Assembly: GCA_934234185.1 (NCBI GenBank)
Contig: CAKQHO010000050.1
Span: 1 to 21,595, forward strand
Length of the DNA: 21,595 nt
Direction: 5' to 3'
Source of the DNA: an uncultured Psychrobacillus sp.
Lineage (GTDB): Bacteria > Bacillota > Bacilli > Bacillales_A > Planococcaceae
The translations under genes and the position numbers were made by a program. The stretch's first letter is position 1. Every line of letters starts with the position of its first letter. Positions 13,990 to 21,595 of the stretch are shown here, piece after piece. Under the pieces are notes generated by a model. That model was not told the DNA's origin. It saw nothing but the letters and a program-made list of their open reading frames with translations, and ran no database searches.

Positions 13990-14622
13990 TCAAAAAAGTT
14001 TCAATAGATCCATCAATTCATCTATTACAAAATCATGTTCCTGCACCTTCCCAAAGCCATATCTTGCATATACAAAAGGAACTCCAGCATATCTAGCTGC
14101 CTTCATATCTCCTTCAGTGTCCCCAACATATACAGGTTGTTTTAAGCTATTGCGTTTAATTACTAGGTTTATATTTTCTCCCTTTGAAAGACCAGTCCTC
14201 CCAGGATTTTCAAAATCCATGAAGTACTTGTCTAGCTGGTGGTAGGAGAAGAAGGCTTCAATATATCCTTCTTGACAGTTGCTGACGATAAAAAGCTTAT
14301 ATTTCTTTGACAACTCTTTTAAAACATGTTCCAAATTAGAATAAAGCTGCCCACCCTGTTGCTTTAAATAATACTGCTCCTTGACACCCCAGTCTTCTAT
14401 CAATTTCTTGCTCAAATCTTCATCCAAAGAAGGAAACAATTTTTTACTAATATCATGCATTTGAAGACCCATCGTACCTTCCAAATCCGTACGCGTCAGA
14501 ACTTTATTTAACTCCGGGAAATTTTGAATACTTTTGTTCCATGCTAGAAGAACAGTGTCTATAGAGTCCCAAAGAGTACCATCTAAATCGAAGATGATAC
14601 TATCCATCTCTGCTTTTATCAT
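13990..14622 (-). CDS. HAD family hydrolase (phosphoglycolate phosphatase-like)
   Basis: This 210-residue soluble phosphatase of the haloacid dehalogenase superfamily has motif I FDLDGTLWDS (nucleophile Asp12, Asp14), motif II FIVSNCQ, the motif III lysine in GLSKGENI and motif IV VYVGDTEGDMKAA. A helical cap lies between motifs I and II, as in subclass I (Gph/PgmB type). The substrate is not predictable. ATG 14622 has GGGAGTG five bases ahead. The frame is open 26 codons further, but those residues are not HAD-like. It is a single gene convergent with the DUF4097 gene and shares its terminator. Confidence 0.88.
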   Translation of the reverse strand: MIKAEMDSIIFDLDGTLWDSIDTVLLAWNKSIQNFPELNKVLTRTDLEGTMGLQMHDISKKLFPSLDEDLSKKLIEDWGVKEQYYLKQQGGQLYSNLEHVLKELSKKYKLFIVSNCQEGYIEAFFSYHQLDKYFMDFENPGRTGLSKGENINLVIKRNSLKQPVYVGDTEGDMKAARYAGVPFVYARYGFGKVQEHDFVIDELMDLLKLF

Positions 14623-15007
14623 ACGATCACTCCCAAGGTTATGTATTTTGCTTTCTGCTCTTGAGTATATCAATGGTTCTAAAAATCTAAAACTTTCCAA
14701 TACTAGTGTTATATAATATAATCAGCAATATTTTCTCGTTTTCTATTGTAAGTAAATAATAAAAAGCACAGAAAGCTATCCCTGTGTTTTTAAATCTATC
14801 TGGTTTTACAGCTAAGTAGATTGCTATAAGCAAACGAGTAATAACACCAAAATCGGTAACTACAGAAAAGGATAGTAGACTTTTGAATGCTATTCCAACC
14901 ATCATACTTGTCACGAATAATTAGTAAATCTACTTTGTTATTATCGTACTATTATGAAAATTACTTTGCAACTTATTGATGAAAAGTAGAAAGGAAGAAG
15001 TGGCAAC
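14623..15007. other. 385-bp divergent spacer with a doubtful 75-codon frame
   Basis: The spacer lies between the HAD gene (minus) and the kinase gene (plus). On the minus strand an open frame (14914-14687, GTG start) would encode a hydrophobic peptide (LLIAIYLAVK, GIAFCAFYYLL), but it has no ribosome site. It also contains a terminator-like hairpin (CACAG/CTGTG with A5/T5 flanks, 14759-14790). It may be a gene remnant. No clear promoter was found for either flanking gene. Confidence 0.4.
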
Positions 15008-15907
15008 TTGGAAAAAAATATAGCTTTTGAAAAGAAAATCATCGGTGCCTTCGGTGAAGATGGTGCTAACTGGCTAGAAAGACTGGAAGAGGTCGTCCAA
15101 CATTATCTAGACAAATGGAATCTCGTATCAGAGGGTCCGGTAGAGAATCTGTCTTACAACTATGTACTATTTGTAAAAGACAAGGAAAACACTCCTTTGA
15201 TATTGAAACTCGGCGTTCCTAATTTCGACTTTACAAATGAATATAGGACATTAAAGCACTATGATGGAAATGGCTGTGTCAAAGTAGTAAAGGAGGATGC
15301 TTCAAAGGGGGCGTTTTTACTCGAAAGATTAGAGCCAGGGAATATGCTTTTTAGTTTAGAGGAAGAGCAGGCCGTAAGAACATATGCAAAAGTTTGGAAG
15401 GAATTAAGAAAACCGATCCGTTCAACAGAGACATTTCCTCCTATCAGTAATTGGTTTGAAGCATTTAACCGTTATTTATCTGTAATTCCTAAAGATAATC
15501 GGCCCATTCCTGAAAAGAAGATAGTGCTAGCAAAACATATAGCACAAGAGCTACTGCATAATACAGAGGAGAATCAGCTCCTTCATGGGGATCTCCATCA
15601 TCAAAATATTTTATATTCTAAGAAGCATGGGTGGCTGGCTATAGATCCAAAAGGGGTTGTCGGGGACTGCTATTTCGATTTTCCTTCCTTTCTTATCAAT
15701 GAACTGCTTTCTCGAGCATTTCCGATAGAGATCCTTACTAAAAGAGTTGATATTTTAGTAGAAGAGCTAAAGCTAAACAGAGAGAAGCTCATGAAAGCAA
15801 GCTTTGCCATGAGTATATTATATGCCTGCTGGGCTATAGAGGATAAGGCAGATTGGAAGGAAGCCTACCAATGTGCAATTTGGTTCGAAAAGTTTCTTGA
15901 AGAATAA
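15008..15907 (+). CDS. APH(6)/hur-type phosphotransferase (streptomycin 6-kinase-like)
   Basis: This 299-residue kinase-fold protein has a catalytic loop LLHGDLHHQNIL (His193, Asp195, Asn200) followed by AIDPKGVVGD (metal-binding Asp213). That pairing is the signature of the APH_6_hur family (PF04655), which includes streptomycin 6-phosphotransferases and a hydroxyurea resistance protein. The N-lobe is visible as TPLILKLGVP (62-71, Lys67 as the likely ATP contact). The start is TTG 15008, with AAAGGAAG upstream; no other in-frame start lies near. The gene stands alone, with a terminator after it. Chromosomal members in Bacillales are common and a resistance phenotype cannot be assumed. Confidence 0.88.
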   Translation: MEKNIAFEKKIIGAFGEDGANWLERLEEVVQHYLDKWNLVSEGPVENLSYNYVLFVKDKENTPLILKLGVPNFDFTNEYRTLKHYDGNGCVKVVKEDASKGAFLLERLEPGNMLFSLEEEQAVRTYAKVWKELRKPIRSTETFPPISNWFEAFNRYLSVIPKDNRPIPEKKIVLAKHIAQELLHNTEENQLLHGDLHHQNILYSKKHGWLAIDPKGVVGDCYFDFPSFLINELLSRAFPIEILTKRVDILVEELKLNREKLMKASFAMSILYACWAIEDKADWKEAYQCAIWFEKFLEE

Positions 15908-15962
15908 TTGTTCACCCAAAGATAAGAGCTAGAGATCAACTAAAAAAATATGAAAGATTAAC

Positions 15963-16003
15963 AGTGAGTATGTGGAAGAGTGTTCTTCCCATACTCACTT
16001 TTC
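15963..16003 (+). terminator. terminator after the hur-type kinase
   Basis: AGTGAGTATG (15963-15972) pairs with CATACTCACT (15990-15999). GGAAG/CTTCC extends the stem above a single bulge, and TTTTC follows. Confidence 0.85.
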
Positions 16004-16189
16004 TGTATTGCTTGGTTAATGCAAGTTAGAGGAAAACTTACGAGTACGTGAAGTTATTAAATGTATATGGAAGGTAGATTTCTTGTAGGTGTAAAGGTGG
16101 CTGCAAAAGACTTAAGGAACTGTCTCCTCACATCCTCAAATTGCTTGTCCGGCAGGGTACGGTCCGCTACTCGTTACTGATGTCTTTAC

Positions 16190-16219
16190 GTATAAATTTC
16201 ACATTAAACGGGCATTCTT
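16190..16219 (+). promoter_or_regulatory. candidate sigma-G promoter of the germination operon
   Basis: GTATA (16190-16194), an 18-bp spacer, then CATTCTT (16213-16219) fits the forespore sigma-G pattern (gHATR, 17-18 bp, CATxHTA) except for the last base. It lies about 30 bases before ATG 16251. Germinant receptor operons are known to be transcribed by sigma-G, which supports the call. The rest of the 343-bp gap after the kinase gene (16004-16189) shows no gene. Confidence 0.55.
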
Positions 16220-16250
16220 CCAATAGTTACTAACGAAAAGGAGAGGTTTT

Positions 16251-17858
16251 ATGAGTTTTTCTCGAAAAGCGAAAAAAATAGTCTTAAAATCTTCCGAGCA
16301 TATTCGCTATAACTCTGAAGAAACTCAAGAAGATCAGTATCTTACGACTTCTCTGGAAGAAAATCTCCGTGCGATTAAAAACGATATAGGAGAAAGCACA
16401 GATCTGGTGTTCCGTGATTTCCAAATAGGTATCGCTGATAATAGAGCCGCTGCCGTTATTTACACGGACGGCTTGAGTGACTCAAAGGCAGTTCATGAAT
16501 TTATTATGGAAACGCTTATGCTAGATGTACGTATGACTGACCTGGATAAGGAGCTAAAGGAAAGCACACCCCTATTATCCATATTAAAAAACTGTGCCAT
16601 GACAGTTGGAGATATAAAAGAATTCGAAACGACACAAGAACTTTACAATGCTTTACTTACCGGGGATGTTATTTTTCTCTTAGATCAAGAGAAAAAGGGA
16701 CTTATTATCGGGAATAAGAAATGGGTAGAACGAGGTGTTGAAGAACCTACATCTCAGACGGTTGTAAGGGGACCAAAGGAAGGTTTTACAGAGAATATTC
16801 GAGTAAACACAGCCTTGATCAGACGTATCATAAAAGATCCTAATCTTTGGATGGAAACGGTGAAGGTAGGTACTCGCACCAAAACAAGCATAGCTGTTCT
16901 ATATATTAATGGAGTAGCGAAAGATTCAGTTGTAAAAGAAGTTCTTGCTAGATTGGACAAAATCAATATTGATGGCATTTTAGAAAGTGCTAATGTAGAA
17001 GAATTTATTCAAGATTCTCAGATTTCTCCATTTCCAACGGTTTACCACACAGAACGTCCAGATGCAATAGCTGCTGGTTTACTACAAGGGAAGGTAGCAA
17101 TCGTAGTAGATGGGACACCATTTGTGCTGTTGGTACCAGCATTATTTATCCAGTTTTTCCATTCACCTGAAGATCATTATCAGAGACCATGGATGGCTAG
17201 CATGATTCGATTATTAAGATTTGGAGCTTTTGGGATAACATTATTACTCCCCGCTTTATATATAGCACTCATCAATTTTCACCATGAAATGATTCCAACA
17301 GAGCTTTTGATAAGCATAGCCGCTCAACGGGAAAATACGCCATTTTCAGCAGTTATAGAGGTTGTTATTATGGAAGTTGCCTTTGAGCTATTACGAGAAG
17401 CAGGCCTGCGAATGCCTCGTGTTATTGGCTCTGCCATGTCCATTGTAGGAGGGTTTGTAATAGGTACGGCAGCAGTTGAAGCTGGTCTTATATCCGCCGT
17501 AATCGTAATCGTGGTATCGCTTACTGCTATTGCAAGCTTTGTTTCTCCTTCTTATAATATTGCGATTGCAGGTAGAATTCTAAGGTTTGGTTTTATATTA
17601 GTAGCTGCAAATTTCGGATTATATGGAATATTATTAGGGCTTATTCTGTTTATTTTACATTTATGTAATCTTCAATCGTTTGGTACACCCTATATGTATC
17701 CATTTGCTCCATTTAGTCTACAGGGGCAAAAGGATACAATATTTCGTATGCCTGTTTGGGCAATGGTTAAACGACCAAGCGTCTACTCCGATAATTCTAT
17801 TAAACAAAAAGTGGACAATTCACTAAAAAGGAAAAATAAGAAAGGAAACAGCCCATGA
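16251..17858 (+). CDS. germinant receptor A subunit (GerA family)
   Basis: This 535-residue subunit of a spore inner-membrane germinant receptor matches PF03323. A large hydrophilic N-terminal domain (residues 1-310; motif PFPTVYHTERPDAIAAGLLQ) precedes about five membrane helices (roughly 320-480), with the highly conserved segments ENTPFSAVIEVVIMEVAFEL and LREAGLRMP between them. A basic C-terminal tail (KRKNKKGN) follows. With the B and C subunits it senses nutrients and starts ion release on germination. ATG 16251 follows AAGGAGAGG. Its TGA overlaps the ATG of the C-subunit gene by 4 bp (ATGA). It is the first gene of a four-gene operon. Which amino acid or sugar is sensed cannot be read from the sequence. 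Confidence 0.96.
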   Translation: MSFSRKAKKIVLKSSEHIRYNSEETQEDQYLTTSLEENLRAIKNDIGESTDLVFRDFQIGIADNRAAAVIYTDGLSDSKAVHEFIMETLMLDVRMTDLDKELKESTPLLSILKNCAMTVGDIKEFETTQELYNALLTGDVIFLLDQEKKGLIIGNKKWVERGVEEPTSQTVVRGPKEGFTENIRVNTALIRRIIKDPNLWMETVKVGTRTKTSIAVLYINGVAKDSVVKEVLARLDKINIDGILESANVEEFIQDSQISPFPTVYHTERPDAIAAGLLQGKVAIVVDGTPFVLLVPALFIQFFHSPEDHYQRPWMASMIRLLRFGAFGITLLLPALYIALINFHHEMIPTELLISIAAQRENTPFSAVIEVVIMEVAFELLREAGLRMPRVIGSAMSIVGGFVIGTAAVEAGLISAVIVIVVSLTAIASFVSPSYNIAIAGRILRFGFILVAANFGLYGILLGLILFILHLCNLQSFGTPYMYPFAPFSLQGQKDTIFRMPVWAMVKRPSVYSDNSIKQKVDNSLKRKNKKGNSP

Positions 17859-19039
17859 AGATTCACATACTCTATTTATGTTCTTGTCTTATATTACTTT
17901 CAGGCTGTTGGGATAAGCGAGAGTTACAAGAATTAGGAATTACTTTGGCGATAGGTATTGATAAAGAAGAAGAGGATTATCTCGTTTCTGTACAAATGAT
18001 AGTACCTTCAGAGCTCTCTATGAATGGAGGAGCAGGCAACTCTCAAATCACTTTAGTAGAGGCAAAAGGAAAAACCCTTTACCAAGCAATCAATAAACTT
18101 ACAGAAACGTCCCCTCGCCCCATATATCCTGGACACTTACAAATACTTGTAATTAGCTCAGAGCTTGCAGAAGAGGGGATAGCAGAGGCATTAGATTATT
18201 TTACAAGAAATTGGGAGGTGCGCTCCGACTTTTATATCGCCATTTCTAAGGATAAGAAAGCTAAAGACGTTTTAAATGTTCAAACTCCCTTAGAGGTAGC
18301 ACCCATTCAAATGTTCTATACATTGAAAGAAACGAATAAAACAATTGGGTATTCCACTACCGTTACATTGGTTGAAGTAATACAGGATTTTCAAAGAGTA
18401 GGCAATCAAGCTGTAATGGGCGTAGTTGATATTGAGGGAAAAATGGAGAAAGCTTCTAGTAAAGAAAATATTGAAACAATTACACCTGGTGCCATATTAA
18501 AATTTGGCGGTTTGGCTGTATTTAAAAAGGACAAGCTTGTAGGCTGGTTAGATGATAAGGAAAGTAAAATGTATAATATCTTGACCAATCATATCGGAGC
18601 AACTGTGGAGCAAGTCGCTTGTCCCAAGGCTGGCCAAGTTGATTTAGATATAAAAAAGTCAAAAACAACTATAAAAAGCAGGATGGATAGTGGTGTTCCT
18701 AGCATCGAAATACACATTAATAAGGAAGGGAGTATAGCGGCAGTAGAATGTCGAATAGACCTACTTGATGAACAAAACATAAAAGAGCTAGAAGAAGAAT
18801 TTCAGAAAAAATTGACCGGTTTGATAGAAGGGACGGTAAAAAAAGTGCAACGTGACTATAATTCAGATATCTTTGGTTTCGGACGTGCCTTTTATGAACA
18901 ACATCCAAAGGGATGGAAAAAAATGGAGGGACAGTGGGATGAGATTTTCCCAAATTTAGAAGTGGTTGTAGATGTAAATCTTCAAATAAAGCAAATGGGG
19001 GCAACCCATAATTCATTCTTAGAAAAGATAAGGGATTAA
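17855..19039 (+). CDS. germinant receptor C subunit (GerAC lipoprotein)
   Basis: This 394-residue lipoprotein (PF05504) has a signal peptide whose lipobox, LLSGCWDKREL, places the lipidated cysteine at residue 18. WDKREL immediately after it is a family hallmark. The rest forms the three domains of the family (for example ALDYFTRNWEVRSDFYIAIS, GGLAVFKKDKLVGWLDDKES, FGRAFYEQHPKGWKKM). It is anchored on the outer face of the spore inner membrane with the A and B subunits. Lipidation of C subunits is required for function of several receptors in the family. The start overlaps the A gene; the stop TAA shares one base with the ATG of the next gene, so translation is coupled. Confidence 0.95.
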   Translation: MKIHILYLCSCLILLSGCWDKRELQELGITLAIGIDKEEEDYLVSVQMIVPSELSMNGGAGNSQITLVEAKGKTLYQAINKLTETSPRPIYPGHLQILVISSELAEEGIAEALDYFTRNWEVRSDFYIAISKDKKAKDVLNVQTPLEVAPIQMFYTLKETNKTIGYSTTVTLVEVIQDFQRVGNQAVMGVVDIEGKMEKASSKENIETITPGAILKFGGLAVFKKDKLVGWLDDKESKMYNILTNHIGATVEQVACPKAGQVDLDIKKSKTTIKSRMDSGVPSIEIHINKEGSIAAVECRIDLLDEQNIKELEEEFQKKLTGLIEGTVKKVQRDYNSDIFGFGRAFYEQHPKGWKKMEGQWDEIFPNLEVVVDVNLQIKQMGATHNSFLEKIRD

Positions 19040-19269
19040 TGATGCGTTCAGCCATATTAATAGTTTTATTAGCATGTGCCATTATGATGATAGATGTAAA
19101 AGCTTTGAATAAAAATAATCATAAAACAGAAAAAATCCTTTATTGGTTTCTTTTTTCAATAGCTATAACGGGAAGCCTCTTGCTAGCTTTTAAGGTGTCT
19201 ATACCATCACCAGTAACTATATTGGATTCAATTTTTTATCCAATAAACCAATTAATTAAAAATGATTAG
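19039..19269 (+). CDS. germinant receptor D subunit-like two-helix protein
   Basis: The 76-residue protein has two membrane helices (about residues 4-20 and 33-53) joined by a short polar loop (NKNNHKTEK) and followed by a polar tail. Small two-helix D-subunit genes are known within or next to some ger operons in Bacillus, where they modulate receptor activity. Position, size and topology fit that group. ATG 19039 overlaps the C-subunit stop (TAATG), with AGGG upstream; a second ATG follows directly. The B-subunit gene starts 14 bp after it. The assignment rests on context and topology, since such proteins are poorly conserved. Confidence 0.75.
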   Translation: MMRSAILIVLLACAIMMIDVKALNKNNHKTEKILYWFLFSIAITGSLLLAFKVSIPSPVTILDSIFYPINQLIKND

Positions 19270-19283
19270 AGAGGACTGGAAGG

Positions 19284-20408
19284 ATGGAATCACATAAAAT
19301 AAGTTCTTTTCAATTTATGTTGTTGGTTATTTTTTTTACTGTCGGATCGAGTATTTTGTTGGTTCCCTCTTACCTTGCTCACAAGGTGAATCAAGATGCC
19401 TGGATAGCATGTCTTTTGGGTACCATTATAGGGTTCTTTGGTATATGGATGTTTACTACGATTGCTGGCTGGTTCCCAGGCCTTTCTATAGTAGAGATTA
19501 ATAATAAGGTGTTTGGGAGGTGGATAGGGAAAATAGTATCCCTGATTTGTGTATGTATTACTCTGATATTCACTGCTGTCCTTCTTAAACATTGTAGTCT
19601 CTTCTTAAACTCCCAGATGCTACCGAATACACCGGCAGCAGTTTTAACAGCTTTTAAGGCTTTAATCATTGTAATCGCAGTTAGATATGGTTTAGTTACC
19701 TTTGCAAGATCCGCAGAAATTACCCTTTTTTTCTTTACATTCTTTTTATTTATCTTAATATTTTTTACCATACCTAAGATTAACATACACAACTTATTGC
19801 CACTTTTTCAAGATAATATAGGGACATACGCAGAGTCTTCCCTGTTACTTGTTGTATTATCTTCTTTCAATTCAGTGGTTTTACTAATGATTTATCCTAA
19901 AGTCGAGGAATCACTTAAAAAAGCAAGATATTCATTTTATATGGGATATATCATTGGTAGCATCATCATTTTTATCATCACGATTCTTTGTATTCTTGTA
20001 TTAAGTGCTCCTACTACTGCTAGGCTAGTCTATCCTAGCTATTATTTAGCCAAGCAAATTAATATTGGAGAGAGTCTTACCCGGGTAGAAGCATTAATGG
20101 CAACTGTATGGATTCTAACTATGTTTTTTAAGATAGTCATTTATTTTTATGCATCACTTCAAGCCATTTCTCAAATATTTCAACTCAAGGATTATCGAAC
20201 CTTAACCTTTCCTGTTGGAACTATATGTGTTGTACTTTCATTAATCATGTTCCCAAACGTTGTGAAATTAAATCAATTTGATGAATCCACTGGTATATCT
20301 ATGGGTCTGTTGTTTGGATTTTTTCTACCCTTCCTCTTAATGATTATTTATTTGATAAGAAAGAAAAGCATTAAAAGAGATAGCTCTAACAGCCAACCTT
20401 CTATCTAA
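19284..20408 (+). CDS. germinant receptor B subunit (GerAB, spore permease family)
   Basis: This 374-residue integral membrane protein of the APC superfamily (PF03845) has about ten helices spread through the whole length, from FQFMLLVIFFTVGSSILLVP (residues 9-28) to FLPFLLMIIYLIRKK. The first helix with its GSSILLVP break is the expected substrate-site helix of APC transporters, where a ligand binds in related proteins. The conserved FPGLSIVEI segment (residues 63-71) is family-typical. ATG 19284 follows GGACTGGAAGG. It is the last gene of the A-C-D-B operon. After it, a short hairpin (CTTTCA/TGAAAG at 20409-20423) lacks a T run, so readthrough into the next gene cannot be excluded. Confidence 0.95.
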   Translation: MESHKISSFQFMLLVIFFTVGSSILLVPSYLAHKVNQDAWIACLLGTIIGFFGIWMFTTIAGWFPGLSIVEINNKVFGRWIGKIVSLICVCITLIFTAVLLKHCSLFLNSQMLPNTPAAVLTAFKALIIVIAVRYGLVTFARSAEITLFFFTFFLFILIFFTIPKINIHNLLPLFQDNIGTYAESSLLLVVLSSFNSVVLLMIYPKVEESLKKARYSFYMGYIIGSIIIFIITILCILVLSAPTTARLVYPSYYLAKQINIGESLTRVEALMATVWILTMFFKIVIYFYASLQAISQIFQLKDYRTLTFPVGTICVVLSLIMFPNVVKLNQFDESTGISMGLLFGFFLPFLLMIIYLIRKKSIKRDSSNSQPSI

Positions 20409-20471
20409 CTTTCAGTTTGAAAGAGTATATTCTTGGGAACAGAATAGTACAATAGACTAAGGAGTGGTAGG

Positions 20472-21059
20472 GTGAGTGTAGAGTATCAATATAATGGATA
20501 TGTATTGCTTTATGGATATTTACAACGATTATTTGTAAGTGAAAAAGTTAAAGCCATGCTAAGTATGGAAGATTACAAAGAAGAAAAAACAGAGTCATTA
20601 AAGCTTTTATTAAATGAGTTAGGTGAAATAGGGACTTATTTTTATATAAATAAGTCGCTAACAGAGGAGTATAAAGAATTTTTATTGGGTCTAACTGATA
20701 AGGTTCATAACTTTGCAGAAGAATATAAGGAGCAAATTAAGACAGCAGACTCTCTTGATGACAAAATAGCTGTTGTTGCTTCTACCTTATATGCAGAGGA
20801 GCATATTAATAGCGGTATCATACGCATGGGGGAAATGTTTAATCCAGCCATACAGGACCGTTATTTGCAGCATCTTCCATACTATAGACAACGAGTTGGT
20901 TGGGTTAACTCGGTTGTTCATAAAAAGGTAGAGGGATCAGATCTCTCAGCAGATGATTCGAGCAAAATTAATGACCTTTACATGGACATTACGCGTTGTA
21001 TCGATGGAATAGATAAAGATTTTCAATCCATGAAAGCCTATTTTAACAGCGACGATTAA
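20472..21059 (+). CDS. hypothetical helical protein, no recognised family
   Basis: This is a 195-residue soluble, acidic, mainly helical protein with no signal peptide or membrane segment. A central block (IRMGEMFNPAIQDRYLQHLP followed by YYRQRVGWVNSVV, residues about 117-149) is rich in aromatic and charged residues and looks like the conserved core, but I do not recognise it. The start is GTG 20472, with AAGGAG 7-12 bases ahead; an alternative start does not occur until well inside. It follows the germination operon by 63 bp, with a possible -10 (TACAAT, 20448-20453) in the gap. It may therefore have its own promoter. A terminator overlaps its stop codon. Confidence 0.78.
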   Translation: MSVEYQYNGYVLLYGYLQRLFVSEKVKAMLSMEDYKEEKTESLKLLLNELGEIGTYFYINKSLTEEYKEFLLGLTDKVHNFAEEYKEQIKTADSLDDKIAVVASTLYAEEHINSGIIRMGEMFNPAIQDRYLQHLPYYRQRVGWVNSVVHKKVEGSDLSADDSSKINDLYMDITRCIDGIDKDFQSMKAYFNSDD

Positions 21060-21084
21060 TCCTCTTTAACTAGAGGATTTTTTT
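21058..21084 (+). terminator. terminator overlapping the stop codon of the helical protein gene
   Basis: AATCCTCT (21058-21065) pairs with AGAGGATT (21072-21079) around TTAACT, running directly into a T7 tract. The stem begins within the TAA stop. Confidence 0.88.
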
Positions 21085-21096
21085 ATGCAACAATAA

Positions 21097-21126
21097 AACG
21101 TTCCCAAATACATATTTGGGAACGTT
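21097..21126. terminator. 14-bp palindromic hairpin ahead of the recombinase gene
   Basis: AACGTTCCCAAATA (21097-21110) and TATTTGGGAACGTT (21113-21126) are perfect inverted arms with only CA between them. A-rich sequence precedes it and ATTTTAT follows, so it may be a second, bidirectional terminator. Its length and near-zero loop also fit an operator. It lies 38 bp before the recombinase start. Confidence 0.6.
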
Positions 21127-21164
21127 ATTTTATGGTAAAATAAATTGGATAGAGGGGGTTAAGC

Positions 21165-21595
21165 ATGAAGTCGAAAACACCAAGAATTTTAAAGGACTTT
21201 TTAGTCTATCTTACGACGATAAAAGGGAAATCCATGCGAACACGTAAGGAATATGAGTATGACTTGCTACTATTTTTCCGTTTTCTTAAAAGTGTTGAGG
21301 AGGATATAGAGCCCTCTCATTTAGAAAAAATCGATATTAGTGATATAGACATAGAATGGATACGAAAGATTACGCTGGAGGACATATATTTCTTTTTAGA
21401 GTTTTGCGAGGTACAAAGAAAGAACAGTGCAGCATCAAGGGCACGCAAAGCAGCTACATTAAAGTCCTTCTTTAAATATTTAAAAGGAAAGAGACGGTTA
21501 CTCGACTATAATCCAGCCGAGGAATTGGAGTCTCCGAAGATAGGGAAGAGAAAGCCCGTCTATTTAGACTTGAAGGAAGCAGAACTGTTCCTGAC
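21165..21595 (+). CDS. tyrosine recombinase (XerC/D-like), 5' part only
   Basis: The first 143 codons of a phage-integrase/Xer type recombinase are visible. The fragment covers the N-terminal core-binding SAM-like domain: FLVYLTTIKGKSMRTRKEYE (residues 12-31), the helix DLLLFFRFLK and the helix AATLKSFFKYLKGKRRLLDYNPAEEL that leads to the catalytic domain. The motif KRKPVYLDLKEAELFL starts that domain. The catalytic R-H-R-Y residues lie beyond the window. ATG 21165 follows AGAGGGGG. It is a chromosomal Bacillales-type recombinase by its start (a short LTTIKGKS form) and not XerS. No attachment site or mobile element is visible on this side. Confidence 0.85.
   Translation, partial: MKSKTPRILKDFLVYLTTIKGKSMRTRKEYEYDLLLFFRFLKSVEEDIEPSHLEKIDISDIDIEWIRKITLEDIYFFLEFCEVQRKNSAASRARKAATLKSFFKYLKGKRRLLDYNPAEELESPKIGKRKPVYLDLKEAELFL

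Overview
This looks like the chromosome of an AT-rich, endospore-forming Bacillales bacterium. The evidence is Bacillus-type Shine-Dalgarno sites, TTG and GTG starts, a complete germinant-receptor operon, homologues of B. subtilis MetA, PlsC and IolS, and an RNPP-type regulator. A member of Bacillaceae or Planococcaceae (Psychrobacillus or Lysinibacillus-like) is my guess only; no marker settles the genus. No rRNA, tRNA, CRISPR array, prophage or insertion sequence was seen.

Layout. (1) 1-3064, plus strand: the 3' part of an ABC-F ATPase, a GNAT acetyltransferase, a small protein distantly resembling the pyrimidine-dimer glycosylase family, and a small membrane protein. (2) 3214-4122: metA, with a TTG start and the active-site residues of a homoserine O-acetyltransferase, followed by a structured intergenic repeat and a bidirectional terminator. 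(3) 4359-6460, minus strand: an aldo/keto reductase and a YdbM-like acyl-CoA-dehydrogenase-fold enzyme in one operon. (4) 6714-7564, minus strand: three overlapping genes, namely a SigO-like region-4 sigma protein, a YvrJ-family membrane peptide and a RsoA-like 60-residue protein. Together they look like a two-part sigma factor operon. (5) 7991-9424, plus strand: an HTH-TPR regulator of the PlcR/NprR class, with a 41-codon exported pro-peptide gene starting at the next base. This is a candidate quorum-sensing cassette. (6) 9601-10929: a GNAT-GNAT-TPR fusion gene cut by one in-frame TGA. (7) 11007-15907: a haem-copper-oxidase-like four-helix membrane protein, two APH-type kinases, PlsC (with Glu in place of the catalytic Asp), a LiaG/DUF4097-type repeat protein and a HAD phosphatase. 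(8) 16190-20408: a germinant receptor operon in the order A-C-D-B, preceded by a plausible sigma-G promoter. (9) 20472-21595: an unrecognised helical protein, two strong hairpins, and the start of a tyrosine recombinase that runs off the window.

The two most interesting systems lie head to head across a 426-bp spacer: the SigO/YvrJ/RsoA-like operon and the RNPP receptor with its peptide. Both are regulatory devices for small regulons. A 20-bp dyad lies just upstream of the receptor gene and is a candidate operator. Any link between the two systems is inference from position only.
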